From: Lachnospiraceae bacterium UBA6452
GTDB lineage: Bacteria > Bacillota > Clostridia > Lachnospirales > Lachnospiraceae
DNA length: 5,900 nt
Assembly (NCBI GenBank): GCA_002441865.1
Contig: DJNY01000084.1
Location: 6,318 to 12,217 of the forward strand
Direction: 5' to 3'
Position numbers and translations under genes: made by a program. Positions 1 through 5,467 of this stretch are shown here, in pieces (within the stretch, counting starts at the first letter, position 1; the number at the start of each line of letters is the position of its first letter). A model generated the notes under the pieces. It did no database searches. It saw nothing but the letters and a program-made list of their open reading frames with translations, and was not told the DNA's origin.

Positions 1-678
1 ATGATCTTTCATATGGCATTTTCTGTAAAAGCAGTGGGCGGCGGACTCTGCGGTACGATCGTGGCATCCATGATGAATGCGATGCGGTTTGGTGTTGCCA
101 GAGGCGTTTTTTCCAATGAAGCGGGTATGGGATCCGCAGCTATTACAGCAGCTGCGGCAACAACGGACCATCCGGTCAGACAGGGTTATATCAATATGAC
201 CGGTACTTTCTGGGATACGATCGTAGTCTGCACGATCACGGGTCTTGCCATTGCAAGCTCAGGCATGCTTGGTGCGGTCAATCCGGATACAGGCGAACTG
301 TATAAAGGAGCTGACCTGACGATCGCAGCTTTTAAGACTGTACTTGGAACACCGGGCGCATGGCTTGTCTGCATCGGTATTGCACTGTTTGCATTCTCTA
401 CGATCTTAGGATGGGAATATCATGGAGAGAAAGCATTTGAATACCTGCTTGGTACACATAAATACAATATGATCTATCGTATCATCTTTTCTCTGATCGC
501 TTATGTAGGCGCAACAACTTCTCTGGAGATCGTGTGGAACTTCTCCGATATTGCAAATGCGCTGATGGCGATTCCAAATCTGATCTGTCTGCTGGCACTG
601 AGCGGCGAGATTGCAAAGGATATCAAGGAATTCCAGAAAGTGATCAAAGCAGAGAAAGCGATGAAAAAGCATTCCTAA
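1..678 (+). CDS. Sodium:alanine/glycine symporter (AGCS family), C-terminal half, 5' truncated by window edge
   Basis: This is an inner-membrane secondary transporter that takes up alanine or glycine with sodium. The visible 225 residues match the second half of the AGCS family, whose members are usually about 450 residues, so the ATG at position 1 is almost certainly an internal methionine and the true start lies upstream. Family hallmarks are the stretch GVARGVFSNEAGMGSA at residues 31-46, followed by TDHPVRQG (55-62) and GTFWDTIVVCTITGLAI (68-84), then STILGWEYHGEK (133-144) and WNFSDIANALMAIPN (179-193). Hydrophobic spans lie near 68-90, 118-137, 158-172 and 184-201, and the protein ends in a basic, charged cytosolic tail rich in Lys and Glu. 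The gene ends 100 bases before the next one and has no evident functional link to the exosortase cluster. Family assignment is strong; the exact substrate (alanine, glycine or another small amino acid) cannot be read from the sequence. Confidence 0.93.
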   Translation: MIFHMAFSVKAVGGGLCGTIVASMMNAMRFGVARGVFSNEAGMGSAAITAAAATTDHPVRQGYINMTGTFWDTIVVCTITGLAIASSGMLGAVNPDTGELYKGADLTIAAFKTVLGTPGAWLVCIGIALFAFSTILGWEYHGEKAFEYLLGTHKYNMIYRIIFSLIAYVGATTSLEIVWNFSDIANALMAIPNLICLLALSGEIAKDIKEFQKVIKAEKAMKKHS

Positions 679-679
679 A

Positions 680-697
680 GTTTGGTACTTTCCAAAC
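680..697 (+). other. Small stem-loop just after the symporter stop codon
   Basis: GTTTGG (680-685) and CCAAAC (692-697) are perfect reverse complements around a 6-base loop, beginning one base after the symporter stop codon at 676-678. The position suits a 3'-end structure of the symporter transcript. No run of T follows it (the next bases are AGGGGAATTT), so it does not qualify as a normal intrinsic terminator. It may be a weak terminator, an mRNA-stabilising hairpin or chance. Confidence 0.3.
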
Positions 698-717
698 AGG
701 GGAATTTGTGGTATGCT
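689..717 (+). promoter_or_regulatory. Possible extended -10 sigma-A promoter for the exosortase operon
   Basis: TTTCCA (689-694) matches 4 of 6 bases of the TTGACA -35 box. It is separated by 17 bases from TATGCT (712-717), which matches 4 of 6 bases of TATAAT and is preceded by the TG of an extended -10 element (709-710). Initiation would fall near 723-726, about 55 bases before the first gene of the downstream operon. The -35 half overlaps the right arm of the stem-loop at 680-697. The position is right, but the consensus match is only moderate. Confidence 0.35.
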
Positions 718-734
718 AAGGGAAGCGTTTAAGA

Positions 735-747
735 GAGGGAATCCCTC
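735..747. repeat. Perfect 6-bp inverted repeat in the operon leader
   Basis: GAGGGA (735-740) and TCCCTC (742-747) are perfect reverse complements around a single A at 741. As DNA this is a compact dyad that could bind a dimeric regulator. As RNA the very short spacer would force the inner pairs open, leaving a short GC-rich hairpin. It lies between the candidate promoter and the first gene of the operon and directly abuts an ATG at 748, whose purine-rich ribosome-binding-like sequence (733-740) forms the left arm. Function is unknown. Confidence 0.35.
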
Positions 748-778
748 ATGACATTAAAAGAAAAGACGGGTGAAAGAA

Positions 779-1081
779 ATGGCAGATATATCATTTGCTG
801 ATGTGAAGGTACATAATGAAGTGGAATTTTGTACAATTACGGATCTGAACGTCAAGAAGCAGCTGGAACGGTTATTTTTGGATGAACGGATCTCCTATTA
901 TGAAAAATGGGATGATGTTTCATTTTTTAAGAGGGTTTTCGCAGGAGGGGAAAAGTCAAAATGTACACTTTGTATCAATGAGATGCAGCGGGATAAAGCA
1001 GAAGAGATCCTGGAAGCACATCCCGATCTGAAAGCGGGCATTGAAATGATCAATAAAAAGGTAGAAAGAACATTTTTTTAA
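779..1081 (+). CDS. Conserved-looking small soluble protein of unknown function (100 aa)
   Basis: I do not recognise this protein with confidence. It is 100 residues from the ATG at 779, acidic and basic in alternation, with no signal peptide or membrane segment, so it should be cytosolic. The layout (strands near 13-20, a helix LNVKKQLERLFLDERI at about 22-37, a strand KCTLCINEMQ at 61-70 and a helix DKAEEILEAHPDL at 72-84) recalls the small alpha/beta 'putative signal transducing' fold (DUF2007-like), but this is only a shape resemblance. Two cysteines sit in CTLC (62-65). An alternative GTG start at 770 would add three residues; I prefer 779 because GGGTGA (768-773), part of the anti-Shine-Dalgarno complement, lies 5 bases upstream of it. 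It ends six bases before the next gene, is in the same frame, and is the first gene of the exosortase operon, so a role in that system is plausible but unproven. Confidence 0.75.
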   Translation: MADISFADVKVHNEVEFCTITDLNVKKQLERLFLDERISYYEKWDDVSFFKRVFAGGEKSKCTLCINEMQRDKAEEILEAHPDLKAGIEMINKKVERTFF

Positions 1082-1087
1082 CAACGT

Positions 1088-4000
1088 ATGGGACAGAATA
1101 TCTATAAGCTGAAGTTTGAATTACATGCGAAGCATTCCAATGTGATCGGTGACAAGGCTGGCAGACATCAGCATACATTTTCCATTGTGCTTTACTTAAA
1201 GGCGCTGCGGAAGATGGAGCTGTATCAGGAGATCGAGCAGAAGATCGAAAGCTGGCTGTCACCGTTCCAAAACCGGGATCTGGATGAGATGCCCGGATTT
1301 GAAAATGGTGATACGACACTGGAAAACATTGGAAATGTATTTTTTGAAGAACTGACTAAGGTGCTGCAGGATGATTTATCCCTGCTGCGTCTTGACATTT
1401 ATGAGACGCCGGTGCGCACGTATTCCGTTACAAAGAAATTGTATGATGCAAGCATCAACCGTGTACATGAAATTGCAGATCTTCATTTGCAGGATAAGGT
1501 ACAGGAATCTACGATAACGATTAAGTCCGCAGAAAATGGGGTAAAAGAGAAGGAAGAAACTGCGGAGAACGAAAAAAAGGCAGTACAGGCAGTGGCAGCT
1601 GCGAAAACTGCAGCAGGCAGTGAAAAAGCTGCCGGACAGAAAACAATGGGTGATCATGAAAGAACAGATAGTGGGGTTCGTATATCCGGAAACGGATGGA
1701 AGAAGACGCTGCTAGCCGTTCTTTTTATTTTGGTCAGCGCTGCGGTCATGATGTACACCGTTACGGAGTCCGGTATTTATCCGCGTGGATCGGATACGCT
1801 GAACCATATGTATCGTGGACGTCTTGTCTATGAAGGAATCAAAGAAGGAAACTGGTATATCCTGTACGATACAAGCTGGTATAACGGAATCGAGCTGATG
1901 CGTTACTGGGCGCCTGTACCATTGTATATGCTGGCTGGTTGTCTGTTTCTGACGGGTGGAAACCTGATGAGCAGTTATATCCTGTTCCTTGGCGTTTTAT
2001 TTGTGCTGGGCGCCTGTGGCTGGCTTTTGTTCGGCGTCCGCTATCAGAAGCAATATCTGGCAGCTTTTCTTGGTGTGGCATGGTTTTTACTGCCTGATAA
2101 TATGCGTGTCCTGTTTGCGGAAGGAAATATCCCTCGGGCTGTTGTGGCAACACTGCTGCCATATCTGCTTTATGCGATCTGGCAGTTCCTGGAAGAAAAA
2201 CGGACGAAAGCCATGTATGCGGTTATTTTGCTGATGGCGCTGATCGCGTTGTGCCATCTGATGATCGCGGCAATGGTCGGTATTACCACCTTTTTGTTTG
2301 TCTGCTTTGATGCAGTCTGCAATAAACGGATATGGCGCGGTATTTTTCTGTTGACCGGAATGGTGCTTTCCTTCCTTCTGATCGGTATCTGGCTTGTGCC
2401 TGCACTGCGCGGCGGACTGATGGGCATGAGTGAAGCCGGTACCGCACAGGTTATGCGGGATTTTTTTGCAAACGGGTTTACATCGTTGAATCCGGCAGAC
2501 AGATACAGCGGAGAACTGGAAACTTTTTATTACGGGATCGGTATCTTTATCGTGGGCATCATTGGCATGCTGTTTGCGGGCAGAAAGAGTGCGGCGGGAT
2601 TTATCACGGGACTGTTTTTATTCTTTTCCACGACAAATTCTTTATATGATTTTTATTCCAAAGTACCGTTTCACCAGTTCTTCTGGATGATCCGTTTTAT
2701 CCCGGTCGGTCTTGGGTTTACATTTATGGCACTTCTGCTCTGGAAGAATGCCAGAAAGGGTGTGCTGATCGCACTTTGCATGATCCTGCTGATCGATGTG
2801 TATCCGGCGCGTTTCTATCTGTATGCAGAGAAGGCGGACCGGGCGACCAATGTCAGCGCTGCCCAGATGCGGCGTGCGGAAAATTACGGTATTTTGCAGG
2901 CGAAAGAGCTGACAAAACAGAGGATGGCACTTTTTGACCTGAGCAGTTATGGCGCATTTGCCGCTTATATGATCTCTGCAGTGGAGCCGTCAAAGGATTA
3001 TACCTTTGGCTGGGCATGGCAGGGGGCAGCAACGGCAGTCAATATCGTACAGCTGAACAGTGCATATGCGGAGGGCGATTTTTATTATTTGTTTGACCGA
3101 TGCCTGTTGATGGGGAATGATACGGTGCTTCTCCGGATCGCTTTACTGCCGCAGCAGGAAGAGGATATCCCGGCTGTGACAGAAGCTGCCAAAGCTAGTG
3201 GTTACAGCCTGCAGGAGCAGGGAGCGGATTATCTGATATATACAGTAGATACACCGGATCAGTTTGGAACAGTCACAACCTATGAGGCTGCGGCAATTGG
3301 CGGAGGCGGAGCGGATCTTGCCAGATTATTCCCAGCATTTGAAGAACTTTCGGACACCTGTATCGATCATTACACATTTGAAGAATTATCTCTTTACAAA
3401 ACGATCTATCTGTCCGATTTTACTTATGAAGATAAAAAGAATGCAGAAGCACTTTTACAAAAACTTTCCGATGCCGGCGTGCATATCATAATAGATATGA
3501 ACCATATTTCGACAAATGACACAAAAGGCGTTACGACTTTCTTAGGTGTGACAGCCCAGAGTATTACCCTGAAAGATACGTACGGGCAGCTGACTTACCT
3601 GGATAAAAGTTATATGCCACAGGAGTTTTCGGCAGAGGATGCAGACTGGAACACCGTATATCTGAACGGGCTGACCCGGGTGGATGGAACGGTCAGAGTA
3701 GGAGAACGGGTACTTCCTTATGTGGGAAGTGTATCTGCATATGAAAACATCACATTTCTGGCAATGAATCTGCCGTATCATCTGCAGCTCACCAGAGATG
3801 AATCCGTTTATAAGCTTTTAGAGCAGGTGACCGGTATAGACAGAGAGACAATTCCGAAGCGGGAAATTGTACCACTTGAAATTATGCAGGATCGTGATAC
3901 GATCACAATACGGACAGATTACGAAAATACGAATACGGCACTTGCCTATTATGATATTTTCCATCCTGACAGAGAGATTACCGTAGACTGGTATCTGGTA

Positions 4001-4183
4001 TCTGTCGGAAAGGGTACAACCGTGATCAGACTGCAGTATCCATATTTGAAACAGGGGATGATCGTAAGCCTTATGGGCATCATTTTGATCTTATTGTTTT
4101 TGTGGGGAATGAACAAATACGACATGAAAAGGAATGAGGAAAATGAAGAACATGCAAAAGAAAAACAAAAATTGGAAGCGTAA
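1088..4183 (+). CDS. Fusion protein: degenerate QueD/6-pyruvoyl-tetrahydropterin synthase-like domain plus multi-spanning GT-C-like membrane protein with a large ectodomain (XrtG-associated)
   Basis: This is a 1031-residue membrane protein. Residues 1 to about 125 resemble 6-carboxy/6-pyruvoyl-tetrahydropterin synthases: LHAKH (12-16), GRHQHTF (25-31), MPGFEN (68-73), TLENIGNVFFEEL (77-89) and YETP (105-108). Putative zinc histidines H16, H27 and H29 are kept, but Ala24 replaces the catalytic Cys and Gln-Asn (61-62) replaces the Asp-His pair. A charged, Ala/Lys/Glu-rich linker follows (about 138-203). From TM1 (204-224) comes a loop with GSDTLNH (234-240) and WYNGIELMRYWAP, in the manner of 'PTPS-related' membrane proteins (PF10131-like) and GT-C transferases, then about ten more spans to residue 575. 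An ectodomain (580-990) includes a glutamine-amidotransferase-like region (about 732-915). A last span (990-1007) and a basic tail end the protein. No Shine-Dalgarno precedes the start, which homology fixes. The likely role is in glycan assembly or export with XrtG, by context only. Confidence 0.85.
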   Translation: MGQNIYKLKFELHAKHSNVIGDKAGRHQHTFSIVLYLKALRKMELYQEIEQKIESWLSPFQNRDLDEMPGFENGDTTLENIGNVFFEELTKVLQDDLSLLRLDIYETPVRTYSVTKKLYDASINRVHEIADLHLQDKVQESTITIKSAENGVKEKEETAENEKKAVQAVAAAKTAAGSEKAAGQKTMGDHERTDSGVRISGNGWKKTLLAVLFILVSAAVMMYTVTESGIYPRGSDTLNHMYRGRLVYEGIKEGNWYILYDTSWYNGIELMRYWAPVPLYMLAGCLFLTGGNLMSSYILFLGVLFVLGACGWLLFGVRYQKQYLAAFLGVAWFLLPDNMRVLFAEGNIPRAVVATLLPYLLYAIWQFLEEKRTKAMYAVILLMALIALCHLMIAAMVGITTFLFVCFDAVCNKRIWRGIFLLTGMVLSFLLIGIWLVPALRGGLMGMSEAGTAQVMRDFFANGFTSLNPADRYSGELETFYYGIGIFIVGIIGMLFAGRKSAAGFITGLFLFFSTTNSLYDFYSKVPFHQFFWMIRFIPVGLGFTFMALLLWKNARKGVLIALCMILLIDVYPARFYLYAEKADRATNVSAAQMRRAENYGILQAKELTKQRMALFDLSSYGAFAAYMISAVEPSKDYTFGWAWQGAATAVNIVQLNSAYAEGDFYYLFDRCLLMGNDTVLLRIALLPQQEEDIPAVTEAAKASGYSLQEQGADYLIYTVDTPDQFGTVTTYEAAAIGGGGADLARLFPAFEELSDTCIDHYTFEELSLYKTIYLSDFTYEDKKNAEALLQKLSDAGVHIIIDMNHISTNDTKGVTTFLGVTAQSITLKDTYGQLTYLDKSYMPQEFSAEDADWNTVYLNGLTRVDGTVRVGERVLPYVGSVSAYENITFLAMNLPYHLQLTRDESVYKLLEQVTGIDRETIPKREIVPLEIMQDRDTITIRTDYENTNTALAYYDIFHPDREITVDWYLVSVGKGTTVIRLQYPYLKQGMIVSLMGIILILLFLWGMNKYDMKRNEENEEHAKEKQKLEA
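4127..4133 (+). promoter_or_regulatory. Ribosome binding site that decides the start of the sorting-substrate gene
   Basis: AAAAGGA lies nine bases before the ATG at 4143, a normal distance, but directly against the ATG at 4134, which would leave no spacer. A second purine block, GAGGA (4136-4140), could serve a third ATG at 4152 with an 11-base gap. The site lies inside the 3' end of the preceding gene, so the two are probably translationally coupled. Confidence 0.5.
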
Positions 4184-4865
4184 GATAGCAGGTCTGTTTC
4201 TGTGCTGTCTGTTTACAATGGCAATCATTCCGGTGATCCATATAGAAGCAAAGGCAGCAGATAAGATTACGATTGACGGCTATTATGATGACTGGGAAGG
4301 GATTCCCAAGACAATGATCACCTATTACAGTAACAACCAGCTTTGTAATAATCAGGCTGCACTGGTACGGGATGGGGAATATATGTATCTGTATGTGGAA
4401 ATGCATCCGCTTTACAGTTCCTCTATTCCGATAGATGCTTATTACTTACATGTAAACGGAAAACAGCTTCCGTTCTTTCTGCGGTATCCGACGGCGGACA
4501 GAAACGGGATTGACTGGGGAAAGAATGTCAATCTGAGTAAAGACGGTATTTATACAGGACTCAGTCCGTTCACTTATTACCCGGCTTACAGCTGGGGAGA
4601 TGCTGCAGTTACAGTATCGAGCGGAGATCCGAATGACCGGCTTGAGGTCAGAATGAAAATCTCAGAGGTAGAGAAGCTGATGGGACTTGAGCAGGGAACG
4701 ATCGCAAGCGGTGCAAAAGTAGAAGTAACCATGCCTAATGTCGGTGGCGGAAAAGTCACAATGGTAGGAACTTCTACAGGCGCATTTTTCAGCATTCTGC
4801 TGATGGCAGGAGCGGTTGTTTTATTCGGACTGCTCGGAAAAAGGAAAGGATTACAGAAATCATGA
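4143..4865 (+). CDS. Secreted protein with Firmicu-CTERM-type C-terminal sorting signal; probable XrtG substrate
   Basis: This 240-residue protein carries sorting signals at both ends. The N-terminus is Lys-rich (residues 1-14), then a hydrophobic core (about 16-32) and a likely signal peptidase site after AKA (36-38). The mature part opens with ITIDGYYDDWEGIP (42-55), the ID-G-DDW pattern seen at the start of CBM9/DOMON-like sugar-binding modules and of Firmicu-CTERM proteins. It is rich in Tyr and beta-strand-like sequence. The C-terminus has a Gly-rich segment (NVGGGK, 199-204), VGTSTG (208-213), a hydrophobic span (about 215-231) and a short basic end (GKRKG, 232-236), the tripartite arrangement recognised by exosortases. 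There is no LPXTG sortase motif. It overlaps the preceding gene by 41 bases and the exosortase gene by the 4-base ATGA at 4862-4865. A longer start at 4134 is possible. Secretion and tail anchoring are well supported; processing by XrtG is inferred from adjacency. Confidence 0.85.
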   Translation: MKNMQKKNKNWKRKIAGLFLCCLFTMAIIPVIHIEAKAADKITIDGYYDDWEGIPKTMITYYSNNQLCNNQAALVRDGEYMYLYVEMHPLYSSSIPIDAYYLHVNGKQLPFFLRYPTADRNGIDWGKNVNLSKDGIYTGLSPFTYYPAYSWGDAAVTVSSGDPNDRLEVRMKISEVEKLMGLEQGTIASGAKVEVTMPNVGGGKVTMVGTSTGAFFSILLMAGAVVLFGLLGKRKGLQKS

Positions 4866-5467
4866 CGATCTTTACAGTTGTCTGTTTTCTTGTCTGGATA
4901 TACCTGTTGTCTGTGTTTACACGGGGAAAGCTGTATTTTTATCAGTTTATCTGGGGCAGTGTCGGACTCTTTGTGTTTATGATGATGTGGATCCAGCCCG
5001 TGGCGATCCAGCCGTTGACGAGTCTGGTATGCTCTGCCGCAGGTGTGATAGGAAGGATAACAGGCTTTTATGAGTCTTACAGTGAATACAGCATGCTGTT
5101 TGTGCAGCATGGAAGTGAAGCAATTTCTTTATGCATCGATTATGAATGTTCCGGGATTATAGAGATGATGGCATATGTTTCCATGCTGGCATTTTTCCGG
5201 GTATATGACTGGATGCAGCGTATCATATTATCGGTGCTGGGCTGTATGATGATCTTTTTCGCCAATATCATCCGGCTGTTTGTGATCTGCACAACGATTT
5301 ATTATTTTGGCAACGATGCGTATTATATTGCACATACGATCGTTGGCAGGATTATTTTTTATGCTCTGTCTGTGATACTTTATTATTACATTTTTACCAG
5401 ATCACAGATTGTAAAACAGAAGATCGGAGGATTCCATTATGCAAAGAATACTGACACTTCTGTCTAA
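4862..5467 (+). CDS. xrtG: Exosortase family protein XrtG (membrane cysteine transpeptidase-like)
   Basis: This is a 201-residue, very hydrophobic protein with about six to seven membrane spans (roughly 2-19, 30-47, 50-66, 98-113, 119-136, 139-149 and 157-177). The exosortase/archaeosortase active-site pattern is visible in order: Cys96 in DYECSGIIEM (93-102), Arg138 in FANIIRLF (133-140), and His158 in YIAHTIVGRIIFY (155-167). The family is thought to cleave C-terminal sorting signals outside the membrane through the Cys thiol and to pass the product to an acceptor. The small size and lack of extra domains fit the Gram-positive XrtG group. The start codon shares ATGA with the stop of the substrate gene, preceded by AAGGA (4846-4850), and the 3' end overlaps the glycosyltransferase gene by 29 bases. 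So enzyme, substrate and glycosyltransferase are probably translated together. The acceptor molecule is not known from the sequence. Confidence 0.9.
   Translation: MTIFTVVCFLVWIYLLSVFTRGKLYFYQFIWGSVGLFVFMMMWIQPVAIQPLTSLVCSAAGVIGRITGFYESYSEYSMLFVQHGSEAISLCIDYECSGIIEMMAYVSMLAFFRVYDWMQRIILSVLGCMMIFFANIIRLFVICTTIYYFGNDAYYIAHTIVGRIIFYALSVILYYYIFTRSQIVKQKIGGFHYAKNTDTSV
5425..5430 (+). promoter_or_regulatory. Strong ribosome binding site for the glycosyltransferase gene, inside xrtG
   Basis: CGGAGG lies eight bases before the ATG at 5439 and within the last codons of the exosortase gene. It is the best Shine-Dalgarno match in the operon and fixes the start of the next gene, which overlaps the exosortase reading frame by 29 bases. 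Confidence 0.75.

Noticed and set aside
680..697. Stem-loop after the symporter gene as a rho-independent terminator
   Set aside because: The six-base stem is not followed by a T run, so I list it only as a structure of unknown role.
1073..1079. Run of seven T as a possible intrinsic terminator between the first two operon genes
   Set aside because: No stem-loop precedes it; the upstream bases are A-rich and unpaired, and the T run encodes the last Phe codons of the small protein.
1088..1462. Active queuosine or pterin biosynthesis enzyme
   Set aside because: The residues aligning with catalytic Cys and Asp-His are replaced, no other queuosine genes are present, and the domain is fused to a membrane protein.
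4586..5110. Open frame of 174 codons on the minus strand, opposite the substrate and exosortase genes
   Set aside because: It lacks recognisable motifs and membrane or domain pattern and lies opposite two well-supported genes; it is a shadow of their codon bias.
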